64,000 nt of DNA from CAVXUB01 sp963764805. GTDB lineage: Bacteria > Actinomycetota > Acidimicrobiia > Acidimicrobiales > Bog-793. Position 1 is the stretch's first letter. Each line of letters opens with the position of its first letter. Below the pieces are notes generated by a model. It was not told where the DNA came from. It was given only the letters and a program-made list of their open reading frames with translations, and did not search any database. The stretch lies in NCBI GenBank assembly GCA_963764805.1, contig CAVXUB010000002.1:769490-833489 (forward strand), read 5' to 3'. Shown here piece by piece: positions 54,339 to 63,394 of this stretch. The translations under genes were made by a program, and so were the position numbers.

Positions 54339-55526
54339 TCAAGCCCGCGCCATTCCGACTTCCGCGCCGACTGCCGCGCTGGCTGCCTCGCGGATCCCCG
54401 CGACGAGCCGCCCAGCGAGTATGTCGTAGTCGAACTCGGCGACCGCGCGCCTCCTCGCCGCCTCCCCCATCGCATTGCGCAGGCCGACGTCGTCGAGCAG
54501 GGTGCCGATGGCGTCCGCCGCCACGAAGGGATCCGACGGTTCGGCCACCACCAGGCCCGTCAAGCCGTGCTGCACGGCATCGCTCGCGCCGCCGCTGTCT
54601 CCCGCCACCTGTGCGACCCCCGCCGCGGCAGCTTCCATGAAGACGATGCCGAAGCCCTCCTGCTCGAGACCGCCCCAGCGATCGCGGCAGAGCATCACCG
54701 AGAGGTCCCCGCAGGCATGCAGAGCAGGCAGGTCCGCATCCGGGACACGTCCCAAGAGGCGCACGGGCGCCCGGTAACGCTCGACGATCCTCCGCAGGCG
54801 AGCCTCGTCGCGCCCTGCGCCGCCGATAGCAACGGTGAGCTCTGGTCTCGTGCGCCGGAGGATGACCGACGCCTCGATCAGCGTGTCCATCCCTTTCCTC
54901 GGGACCAGGCGGGAGACGCTGACGAGAAGCGGCCCCCTGGCGGGCAGCCCGAGGTGCGCCCGAGCATCCGCCCGCTCGGCAGCCGGGAACGGGCGGAAGC
55001 GGTGCGTGTCGACGCCAGGAGGCACGACGAGCGAGCGCGGCCCCCGCTCCTCGTGATCGGTCCTTGCGCCCAACACCCGCAGGGCCTGACGCTCGGGATA
55101 GGAGCCCGCCGCCACCAGGAGGGAGGCGCCGGCGAGGACCCGAGCCAGCAGCGAGCGGGCCCCGGGGAGCCGGCCGGGCACGGTGACCTCCGCGCCGTGG
55201 AGCACGATCGCGTAGGGCCTGCCGAGGTCCGGGCCGATGAGCCCGAGCGGCAGGGCCGGGTCCAGCAGGACGAGTGAGGCGTCGATCTCGTCCGCCAGCT
55301 CCCGCACCCGCCGGGCCAAGGAGGGCGTCGGGAGCAGCACAGCCTCCGGAGCACGCACGATCCGGTACGGCTCACCCTCGTCGAAACTCTCCGTGGCCGC
55401 AGCTCCTGATCCCCTCCCTGTCATCACGACCGCTTCTCCGGGCGGCATGCGCCTCCACAGCTCCCACAGATACGACTGGATGCCGCCGTGCTTGGGCGGG
55501 TAGTCGTTCGTGACGAGGAGGTGCAT
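54339..55526 (-). CDS. GT4 glycosyltransferase (PimB-like)
   Basis: 395 residues. 'TNDYPPKHGGIQSYLWELWRR' is the acceptor-side loop, 'GRPYAIVLHGAEVTVPGR', 'VPPGVDTHRFRPF', 'SVSRLVPRKGMDTLIEA' and the E-x7-E motif in 'EQEGFGIVFMEAAAAG' are typical GT-B features. It is most like phosphatidylinositol monomannoside mannosyltransferase PimB or related GDP-mannose enzymes; the exact sugar is inferred from context. The start overlaps the queG stop by one base. A 62-base gap separates it from the SRPBCC gene. Confidence 0.88.
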   Translation of the reverse strand: MHLLVTNDYPPKHGGIQSYLWELWRRMPPGEAVVMTGRGSGAAATESFDEGEPYRIVRAPEAVLLPTPSLARRVRELADEIDASLVLLDPALPLGLIGPDLGRPYAIVLHGAEVTVPGRLPGARSLLARVLAGASLLVAAGSYPERQALRVLGARTDHEERGPRSLVVPPGVDTHRFRPFPAAERADARAHLGLPARGPLLVSVSRLVPRKGMDTLIEASVILRRTRPELTVAIGGAGRDEARLRRIVERYRAPVRLLGRVPDADLPALHACGDLSVMLCRDRWGGLEQEGFGIVFMEAAAAGVAQVAGDSGGASDAVQHGLTGLVVAEPSDPFVAADAIGTLLDDVGLRNAMGEAARRRAVAEFDYDILAGRLVAGIREAASAAVGAEVGMARA

Positions 55527-56713
55527 CAGGCGGCACCGGGACGAGCTTCGGGGAGCCGGCGGACCTCTTGGCGGACCATCTCGCTGTCGTCGGCCGCACA
55601 GGCCTCGACGGCCAGGTCGTGCAGGCCAAGCCGGCCGGCGGCCCAGACCGTGTGGGACCGCACCAGCTCGTCCGGCGAGCGAAGGCCGAGAGCGACCCCC
55701 TCACGCACGGCGGGGTCCACCGCCCGGCCCACGTTGCCGAGAGCGACGAGCGCGTTCCGCCGCAGCAGCGCCGCTCGGCGCCCGGCCAGGTAGAAGTGTC
55801 CAAAGCGCGACAAGAGGTCTTCGTCGGACGCACCGACCATCCAGACGAGATCGGCTGGCGGGGCCGCGGATTGGCGGCGCCTCAGCTCGACAGGCTGGGG
55901 TGACCCCGGCGCGAGCCTGGCTTGCCTGCTGTCAGCCACCCGGTTCGGCGGGCACACCTCCTGGCACGCGTCGCATCCGTAGATGCGATCGCCGACGGCC
56001 TCACGCAGCTCATGAGGAATCGGGTCTGCCGCCTCCAGCAGCCAGGAGAGGCAACGCCGGGCGTCGAGCACCCCGGGCGCCACGATCGCTCCCGTCGGGC
56101 AGGCGGCTGCGCAACGGAAGCACGACCCGCAGTGATCGGCGACAGGCCCCTCGTCGGCTGGCAGCTCGGCGTCGGTCAGCACCGAACCGATGACGAACCA
56201 CGAGCCGATGCCAGGGATCAGGATCAGCGTGTTCTTGCCCCACCAGCCGATGCCGGCGCGGTGAGCGGCGGCACGGTCGACCAGCGCATTGTCGTCCGCC
56301 AGGACGCGGGCGCGATGGCCGGACTCCTTCAGCTGCAGGCTGATCGCGGCCAGACCCGAGCGCAAGATGGCGTACTCGTCACACTGGGCCGATCTGGCGA
56401 CGCGACCGGTCGGCGAACGCCCAGCCTGCCCGGCGCTCGCCCCGTCGGCGCCGGCAGTGTCGCCGGCCCCCCGGCCGTAGGACAAGGCGCCGACGACCAG
56501 GGACCGAGCTCCCGGCAGGGCGACTGCGGGATCTGTCGACCGCTCGGGCCGCCGGTACGTGAAGTTCATCCCTCCGTGAAGCCCCGCCGCTCGCCGCTCG
56601 AACAAGTGCCGGCGGGTCTCCAGGAACGGTGAGGCGTCCGTGATCCTCACCATGTCGAGGCCCGCCCTCTTGCCGGCCTCCAGCAACTGGCGGCGCAGGT
56701 CAGCGGGGGCCAT
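55526..56713 (-). CDS. queG: Epoxyqueuosine reductase (QueG-like iron-sulfur protein)
   Basis: 395 residues. Cobalamin-dependent enzyme of the last step of queuosine tRNA modification. 'GRVARSAQCDEYAILRSGL' leads to the conserved core, 'VDRAAAHRAGIGWWGKNTLI' has the catalytic Asp, and two 4Fe-4S clusters are seen: CGSCFRCAAACPTGA and CDACQEVCPP. The C-terminal 90 residues are HEAT-like helices. The Gly/Ala-rich insertion near residue 90 ('GAGDTAGADGASAGQAG') is longer than usual. No other queuosine genes are in the window. First gene of the operon. Confidence 0.88.
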   Translation of the reverse strand: MAPADLRRQLLEAGKRAGLDMVRITDASPFLETRRHLFERRAAGLHGGMNFTYRRPERSTDPAVALPGARSLVVGALSYGRGAGDTAGADGASAGQAGRSPTGRVARSAQCDEYAILRSGLAAISLQLKESGHRARVLADDNALVDRAAAHRAGIGWWGKNTLILIPGIGSWFVIGSVLTDAELPADEGPVADHCGSCFRCAAACPTGAIVAPGVLDARRCLSWLLEAADPIPHELREAVGDRIYGCDACQEVCPPNRVADSRQARLAPGSPQPVELRRRQSAAPPADLVWMVGASDEDLLSRFGHFYLAGRRAALLRRNALVALGNVGRAVDPAVREGVALGLRSPDELVRSHTVWAAGRLGLHDLAVEACAADDSEMVRQEVRRLPEARPGAA

Positions 56714-56747
56714 CACCGCTCCCCCACCGCAGGCCTTCGAAGCCGGC

Positions 56748-56963
56748 TCAGCCCGCCTTCCTCGAGTAGCGCAGCCGAGGGACGAGACCGGCTCCCACCA
56801 GCATCCTGACGGCGCGGTACTCGTCGGCGGCGATGACAACAGGTCCCCTCGCCATCTCGTCGCGCTCGACGATGAAGGTCACCAGACAGTCCTCGCAAGC
56901 CGGCCCCCGCCCGAGGGCGCAGTCGTCGCAGCTGATCGTGATGGCGGTGTCGCTCGCCTCCAT
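56748..56963 (-). CDS. Small conserved Cys-rich protein
   Basis: 71 residues: MEASDTAITISCDDCALG, then 'PACEDCLVTFIVERDEMARG' and 'DEYRAVRMLVGAGLVPRLRY'. The CxxC-x7-CxxC pattern suggests a zinc or iron-sulfur site. Homologous short proteins recur in actinobacteria as I recall, without known function. It is 34 bases from queG and may be the operon leader. Confidence 0.7.
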   Translation of the reverse strand: MEASDTAITISCDDCALGRGPACEDCLVTFIVERDEMARGPVVIAADEYRAVRMLVGAGLVPRLRYSRKAG

Positions 56964-57149
56964 GTCCGATGCCGGCGCGTGTCGCCGGCAGTGTCGCCAG
57001 GATTGCCACTTCGCACCTCCTCGTCGGGCGTCGCCATCGCGTCGCGCTCGGGGACCATCATGACGAGCGGGTGTATCACAGCTCTCACGGCTCTCCCGAC
57101 CACGGCCGCACGGTACTCGCGGCCGCACCGCCAACTAGGTTCTCGCAGC

Positions 57150-58685
57150 ATGACGTCGCGAAGACTGCAGGCCGTCTGGGAGGCGTGCATCCCCGAGGTA
57201 CGGGAGTACGCCGGCCGGCACGAGTACGACGGGCGCGTGCAGGACCTGTCTCCCTCCGGCGTGGCCGCACTGCTCGCCCGCCTCGGCGAGGGTGCCCCGC
57301 TGCCAGACCTACACGACGAGGCCCACCTCTCGGCGATCGAGGCCGGGTACCGCGTCTACTTCGGCGTGACCGAGGAACACCGCTGGAACCCCTTGCCGCA
57401 CCTGGGCAATCTCGACCTCGCTTGCTACGACCGGGAGTATGCGCCCGCCGGCGAGCGCAGGGCGGCCAAGCTGTCGCATCTCCAGCAGTGGCCCGACGCC
57501 GTCGCCGGCTCGATCAGCTCCCTCGACTCGGTCACGGCGCCTGTCGCCAAGGCTCTCCTCCCAGCTGCCCGAGGGTTGGCCACGGTCGCGACGCAGGCTG
57601 CGGACGAGGAGATGACATCACAACAGCGCTCGGCGCTGGCGAGCGCACTGCCCGCCCAGGCAAGACTGGTCGACCATCTCGAGCGGGCCGTGGAGGCGGC
57701 AACCCCCTTCGAGCCGGTCGGATCCCGGAACCTCGCGCTGATGCTCGGCTCGACGCAGGGGATGGCGATCGAGCTCGGCAGGCTGGAGCTCGCCGCCGAT
57801 CGCGAAGAGGGATCGCCTGCGCGCCCTCCTCGGCGATGCATGCGCTCGGCTGCGCGAGCACGCCGCTCCCGCCGAGCTGCTGAAGGAGCTCAGCGCCGAC
57901 CACCCCGACGCCGAAGGCATCTACGCCTCTGCCCGTGAGCTGATCGACGAGGTGACCGCCTTCACCCTGCGAACGGCGGCTGTTGCCCCCGCTCGGCGGC
58001 AGCTGCCTGGTCGGTCCGGCCCCGCCGTCACGGCGTTGGGCGACGGCGATGATGTCCTGGGCGGCGCCCGGCGAGCCGGAGGCACCGGCCTGGTACTACG
58101 TCAACCCACCGGACCCGGAGTGGTCGCAGGAAGAGCAGCACCAGTGGTTGGCGACGTTCAGCAACACGACCCTGCCGGCGATCACGGCCCACGAGGTCAC
58201 GCCGGGGCACTTCGCCCACGGGCAGATGCTCTCGCGGGCGCGGGGGAGGTCAGGCGGACGCTCTTCTCGGAGGCCTTCGTCGAGGGGTGGGCGCACTATG
58301 CCGAGGAGCTGATGGTGGAGGAGGGGTTCAGGGCGAATGACCCGGTTTCGCGATCGGCGTCTACGTCGAGGCCCTGATCCGCGTGACACGCTTCGCTGTG
58401 GCGCTCGGGGTCCAGGGCGGATCGATGTCGTTGGCGGAGGCGACGCGGCGTTTCGAGGAGGATGCTTTCTTGGAGGGGCCGGCGGCGAGCAGCGAGGCGA
58501 ATCGCGCCCTCTACGACCCCACCTACGGTCGCTACACCTGGGGCAAGTTGGAGATCATGGCGCTTCGCGACGAGGCGATGGCCCTCTGGGGAAGCAAGTA
58601 CAGCCATCTGCGCTTCCACGAAGCACTGCTGTCGCTGGGGGCGCCCCCGCTCGGCACCATGGGCGACGCGATCGGCGACGCCTGA
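57150..58685 (+). CDS. DUF885 family hydrolase/metalloprotease-like protein with four frame changes
   Basis: Reconstructed length is about 510 residues. It begins MTSRRLQAVWEACIPEV, with 'GVTEEHRWNPLPHLGNLDLAC'. Frames change near 57805, 57980, 58235 and 58345; each piece is coherent. The zinc motif HExxH-like 'AITAHEVTPGHFAHG' and 'SEAFVEGWAHYAEELM' (second Glu) place it in the DUF885 family of putative metallopeptidases; 'LYDPTYGRYTWGKLEIMALRD' ends it. The metal site appears whole. So many shifts without loss of family sequence points to assembly indels. Confidence 0.75.
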
Positions 58686-58693
58686 GCCCGTCG

Positions 58694-59264
58694 ATGGACG
58701 TCGACTGGAACGCCGAGCTGATCGATCAGCTGGAAGCGCACTGGAGGGAACAGTTCGGCCCCGGCTGGAGGGACTGACGGATGACGAGTACTTCTGGCAG
58801 CCGGTCCCGGGCTGCTGGACGCTCGCCGCCGCGGCGAGAGCAGGGCGCCCCTGTCGCTGGGCGCCGGCGAGTTCACGATGGACTACGCCGAGCCCCCGCA
58901 CGAGCGCCAACCGGTCACCACCATCGCCTGGCGGATGGCTCATATGATTGAAGTGTTCGGGCCACCGGGAGCGCCACATTTCAGAGAGAAGCCGCCCCAT
59001 CGGCCGCCTCTCGAATTCGTGGGCACCGCGGCGGGTGCCCTGCGCCAGCTCGACGAGGGGCACGACTCCTGGATCGAAGACGTGCGCGATCTCGGCGCTA
59101 CAGGGCTGGCCAGACCGCAGGGAGCCATCTCTCCGCCCGTCTTCGCCGACGAGCCGATGGCCAAGCTCGTGTTGTACACGAACGTCGAGATCGTCCATCA
59201 CGGGGCAGAGGTGTGCCTGCTACGAGACCTCTACCTCTGGAGGGACGAGCAAGTGGACCGATGA
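58694..59264 (+). CDS. DinB-family protein, frameshifted twice
   Basis: About 190 residues after reconstruction. It starts MDVDWNAELIDQLEAHW, moves frame near 58755 to 'RLEGLTDDEYFWQPVPGCWT', then near 58812 to 'MDYAEPPHERQPVTTIAWRMAHM' and 'NVEIVHHGAEVCLLRDLYL'. The histidines of the DinB metal site (His in IAWRMAHM and VHHGAEV) are present. Related to bacillithiol/mycothiol transferase-like enzymes. Starts 8 bases after the DUF885 gene. Confidence 0.72.
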
Positions 59265-59306
59265 GGTGCGCTCAAGCGCCGGGCGGGCGCTTCCGATAAC
59301 ACTCCC

Positions 59307-60951
59307 GTGCGAGACAAGAATCGTCTGAGCCGTGGTGCGGGGGCTACGCTGGTGGCGGTTGCCATGGGGACCGCCCTGCTCGCCTTCGGGTCGTCTACGG
59401 CTTCGGCGACGTCGGCCTGCTCGGCCGTGCACGGCACCGCCGTGCTTGGCGCGGCCGACCAGGTGACGGCAGCCCGCTTCACACTCGGAGAGCCGGTCAA
59501 GCTCGAAACAGAGCGACACCGTTCACGGGGATCGTCCCGCCGCACAATCCGAGCCACGACATCTGGCCCCCCAACCCCAACTTCATGGCCGACTGCAACG
59601 GCGGCTCGCTCGACAACAGCAGTCGGTGCATCAGCACGACCCAGGCAGCCATCACCAACGCCCGCCTGACGGAACCCGTGGGAGCGCTGAACTTCTCCCT
59701 TTCGGGCTTCGAGAGCCTGCCGGAGGCCGAACAGCTCTTCGCCATCGCAGACCTCGAGCGAGTCGCCCGTGGGCTTCCTCCGATGGTCGCCCTCACCGAA
59801 CAGCTCGACAAGGCTGCCGCTTACGGCGCCGACCACGACACCGACCCCACCTCTCCGGCTCCATCACCGGCGGCGGCTGGTGGGAGGCCTGGGGCTCGAA
59901 CTGGGCCGGAGGAACGATCAACGCCATCGCCTCGGACTACTTCTGGATGTACGACGACGGCTACGGCAGCAGCAACCTGGACTGCACGTCGCCGAGCGCT
60001 CCCGGATGTTGGGGGCACCGCGACAACATCCTCGGGACGTACATCAACCCTTCTTTCGATTGTCCGGACACCCAGCTCATCATGGGTGCCGCCGACAACC
60101 CGACAGCGGAGGCGGCCGGCCGTCGTCGCCAGATCTTCGTCGGCGACTGTGGACCCCTCCCACCGGACGTCGTCTACACCTGGGCGGAAGCCGAGACCGT
60201 CCTCGGGCTGGCGCATCAACCGCCTCCCGTCGTCATCGCCGGCATTGCTCCGACTCCGGACGGCAAGGGCTATTGGGTCGTCAACAGCGCGGGCAAGGTC
60301 TGGAACTTCGGCGACGCCCCCAACTTCGGCGACCTGTCCGGCATACCTGAACGCTCCGATCGTCGGCATCGCTGCCGATCCGCTGGCTGCCGGCTTCTGG
60401 CTCGTCGGCGCCAATGGCCGGATATTCACCTTCGGCGGCGCCAAGTTCTACGGCTCGGCAGGCTCGTTCCACCTCAACAACCCGATTGTCGGGATAGCCG
60501 CTACCACCTCGGGCGACGGCTACTGGATGGTGGCCGGCGACGGCGGCATCTTCTCCTTCGGGGCCGCCAGGTTCCACGGGTCGATGGGCGCCTCACACCT
60601 CAACGCCCCGATAGTCGGTATGGCGGCCGACCCTGCCACTGATGGCTACTGGCTGGTGGCGGCCGACGGCGGCATCTTCTCGTTCGACGCCAGGTTCTAC
60701 GGATCCGAGGGCAACACGCCACTCACCACGCCGGTCGTCTCGATGGAGGCCGCGGGCGGTGGCGTCGGGTACCGCCTCGTGACATCGGGTGGTTCGGTGT
60801 ATTCCCTGAACGCCGTCGACTACGGATCACCGGCTTCCCAACCGGCAGCGATGACTGCCATCGCGGGCGATCCGGCGACCGGGGGCTACTGGGTCCTCGG
60901 TGCCAACGGGTACCTCGGCGCCTTCGACGCGCCCGGTTGGGGTCGCCTTGA
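59307..60951 (+). CDS. Secreted CAP-domain-like protein with GYWLV repeats, several frame changes
   Basis: About 540 residues after reconstruction. A GTG start at 59307 gives a signal peptide (LVAVAMGTALLAFGSSTASA). The first region, through 'EQLFAIADLERVARGLPPMV' and 'CWGHRDNILGTYINP', resembles the CAP/SCP fold (HxxN-type loop). Residues about 310-530 contain five repeats such as 'GDGYWMVAGDGGIFSFG'. Frames change near 59515, 59850, 60345 and 60935; the last brings the end to TGA 60949. The same repeat occurs in the protein at 23.4 kb, so the two may share an anchoring or binding function. Confidence 0.65.
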
Positions 60952-60967
60952 TCGCCGGCATGCGTTC

Positions 60968-61396
60968 CTAGGAGCGACTGGGCAGAACGGCCGTGGCGTC
61001 GGCCGCCACCTTCACCTCGCCGGCCTGATTGGTGAGGGTGCACTCGAGGTCGACCAGGTTCCCGAGGCCCTCGTTGCGCTTGGCGGTGACCACGACCCGT
61101 GTCACCAGCGTCTCTCCGGGCCACGTCTGCTTGGCGAAACGTGCCTTGTAGCGCCTGAGCCGCCCAGCACCGACGTACGCCTCGACTGCCGATGCGAGGA
61201 AGCCCATCGAGAACATCCCGTGACCGAACACGGACGGCATGCCGGCCGAGGTGGCGATGATCTCGTCGTGGTGCATCGGATTGAAGTCGCCGGAGGCGCC
61301 GGCGTAGACGACCAGATCGGTCCTCGACAGCAGGTGGCTCCGCTCGGGCGCGGCGGCGCCAACCTCCACGTCCTCGAAGTACAGCTGCCCGCTCAA
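60968..61396 (-). CDS. MaoC-like (R)-specific enoyl dehydratase, HadB-like
   Basis: 142 residues. 'FEDVEVGAAAPERSHLLSRTDLVVYAGASGDFNPMHHDE' carries the hydratase-2 motif with the catalytic Asp and His; 'FGHGMFSMGFLASAVE' forms the hot-dog helix. TTG 61396 follows GGGAGG. It works with the partner subunit just upstream (HadA-like) as a heterodimer in fatty or mycolic acid elongation. The gap to it is 14 bases. Confidence 0.85.
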   Translation of the reverse strand: MSGQLYFEDVEVGAAAPERSHLLSRTDLVVYAGASGDFNPMHHDEIIATSAGMPSVFGHGMFSMGFLASAVEAYVGAGRLRRYKARFAKQTWPGETLVTRVVVTAKRNEGLGNLVDLECTLTNQAGEVKVAADATAVLPSRS

Positions 61397-61410
61397 GAGC
61401 GTGTCCTCCC

Positions 61411-61922
61411 TTACGCGCGATGGATCAGGTTCGACCTTGCCACGACGACGGCATCGCCGGTCGAGTCGTCCGTCCAGGTCGTCTCGGTCACGAGGAAGGT
61501 CATCAGGTGGCCCTTGCTCTCCTTCTCGTAGACGTCGGCGACGACCGTCACGCCGCTCAGGCGGTCGCCGATCGACATCGGTCGCCGGTACTCGAACTCC
61601 TGCTCACCGTGGAGCAGGATGCCACCCTGCGCCAACCGGCCGCCGATCACCTCGGCGATCGCGTTGAGGTCGACGGGCTCGCTCGGCTGCAGCTCCGGGT
61701 AGCTGCCCCAGTGCTCCATCACGAACGGAAAGGTCACGGGCACCGGGATCGCCTCCAGGCCAGCCTCGGACGCGGACGAGGATCCCGGTAGACGGGATCC
61801 TCGTACTTCAGCGCCTTGGCGAAGTCGGCAACCGGCGCCCGCTCGACGACGACCCGGGAGCGGTGAGTGACCTTGCCGATGATGCTGCGATCGACGGCAT
61901 GGCGCCCATCCCCTTGCATCAC
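61411..61922 (-). CDS. MaoC-like dehydratase N-terminal subunit, HadA-like, frameshifted
   Basis: About 165 residues. The start (DRSIIGKVTHRSRVVVERA, 'FAKALKYEDPVYRD') is in one frame and the rest (PVTFPFVMEHWGSYPEL, 'GEQEFEYRRPMSIGDRLSG') in another; the switch is near 61780. Matches the non-catalytic, substrate-binding subunit of HadAB. ATG 61922 or 61919. Confidence 0.78.
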
Positions 61923-61929
61923 AGCGGCC

Positions 61930-61996
61930 TACAGCGCCCCTGCGCCCAACGGTTACAGCGCCCCTGCGCCCGGTGGCCTACAGCACCTCTACGCCC
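61930..61996 (+). repeat. 24-base tandem repeat between the dehydratase and the next gene
   Basis: TACAGCGCCCCTGCGCCC at 61930 and again at 61954, with a degenerate third at 61979. It fills most of the intergenic space and includes the end of the gene on its right. No function apparent. Confidence 0.7.
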
Positions 61997-62663
61997 CGGC
62001 CGGCGGTGCTCCTTTGGACCCCGGGCCGCCGGTCGACGTACCGCCCTTGAGGTCGAAGGCGATCATTGCCTCGAAGGTTCCCGTAAGGCTTCCGCACCAT
62101 CATGGCGTGCGCTCCCTTGGCGAGTCCGGATTCGGGTCACCCGGAAGAAGCGAGTCGTCGGCGAGATCTTCGCCGAGACGTCCACTCCGTCCGGTCGCAT
62201 GATCGTGATCGAGGTCGCGGAGATCGCCTGCACGGTCCCTCGGTCGATGTCGACGGTGACCCCAGCAGCCCTCCCCTTGCCCTTCACAGTCAACTCGGCG
62301 TGGATACTGCGACGCATCAGCCGGGCGAGAGCCCGCAGGCGAGGACCCGATTCGCCGCAAGCACCACCCCGCTTCGTGGTGCCGGACACTGCCAGCGACG
62401 CCGTCGCCGTCGCGCCCGACACGCCCGAGGTGCCGGCTGAGGTGCCCGAGGAGACGGCTGACGACCCTCCGTTGCTCCCGCACGGCGCTACCAGGGCCAG
62501 TCCGGCTGCCATCTGGTCAGACGCCGTCGTCGGGGCCTTGGCCGCAGGGGTGTCGAGACCTGACAGCGGTCCGGCCACGGCGAAGGCGCGCCGCCACAAC
62601 CACCGCCGCCAACAATCCGACAACCGCGCCGCTGCGGGCGTGTGACTTGATCCAGTTCAACAA
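61989..62663 (-). CDS. Secreted protein with a DUF5666-like domain, frameshifted
   Basis: About 220 residues after reconstruction. TTG 62663 follows GGAGGTGG and gives a basic-hydrophobic leader ('GAVVGLLAAVVVAA' in one frame). An Ala/Thr/Ser-rich linker ('SSGTSAGTSGVSGATATAS') and then 'SIHAELTVKGKGRAAGVTVD' and 'GTVQAISATSITIMRPDGVDV' follow in another frame, and 'FEAMIAFDLKGG' ends it in a third. The middle resembles the DUF5666 beta-barrel that often occurs in extracytoplasmic proteins. Frame changes near 62590 and 62130. Confidence 0.5.
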
Positions 62664-62708
62664 CTTGGTCCACCTCCGTTATCGGTGAGCCGAGGCTCTC
62701 GTCACCAG

Positions 62709-63394
62709 TCAACCGCGGCTGCGTGAGGCCGGCATGCGGGAATTGTTATGAAAGTGTGAGCCCCGGGAAGGACCTTCGGGGGCGGGGGGCATCGCGGCGA
62801 GCCTGGAGGCGAGGTCCCTGAAGGCGAGCGCCCGATGGGAGCGAGCGTCTGCGCCCAGGTCCATCTCGGCATCGGAGCGCCCGCCACCCCAGTCCGGGGC
62901 GAACACAGGGTCGTATCCGAACCCCTGGCTGCCGCGAGCTGCATCGAGGATCACGCCCCGCACCACACCTTCGCCGGCGACTTCCTGCCCGTCCGCCCAG
63001 ACGGCCACGGCAACAGTCGCAAAAAACCGCCGCCCGCTCCCCCAGCCCCTCCATCTCTGCCAGCAGCTTCTCGAGCGTTCTAACGGTAGGTCGCCCCCTC
63101 CCCACGTAGCGAGCCGCGAAGATGCCGGGTCGCCCGTCGAGGGCGTCGACGAACAGTCCGGTGTCGTCGGCTATCGCCGGCAACCCAGTGGCGTCTGCAG
63201 TGCCGACGCTTTCAGGCGGGCGTTCTCCAGCAGCGTGCTGCCCGTCTCCGCGACTTCGGGAACGTCGGCGGGCCGCGCCACGAGCACGAGGTCGGGAAGC
63301 GCGGCGGCGAGGATCGTCTCGATCTCTACAACCTTGTCCGGGTTGGCGCTGGCGACAACGAATCTCCAGCCCGGCAGTTTGCCGCTGCTGTCAT
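62709..63394 (-). CDS. rdgB: XTP/dITP diphosphatase, frameshifted
   Basis: About 225 residues after reconstruction. Hydrolyses non-canonical purine nucleotides (XTP, dITP). 'VVASANPDKVVEIETIL', 'LPAIADDTGLFVDALDGRPGIFAARY' and 'GSQGFGYDPVFAPD' are the signature blocks. Frames change near 63185 and 63015. ATG 63394 fits the gene start, but it lies in a different frame from 'WRFVVASANP', so another shift is likely there; alternatively the gene is fused to rph, whose frame runs in without a stop. The C-terminal tail (Ser/Arg/Asn-rich) is longer than usual. Confidence 0.82.

Noticed and set aside
61863..62645. Plus-strand gene across the DUF5666 region
   Set aside because: Ala/Pro/Arg-rich with tandem-repeat translation and no family match; the minus-strand reading is coherent and has a ribosome site.
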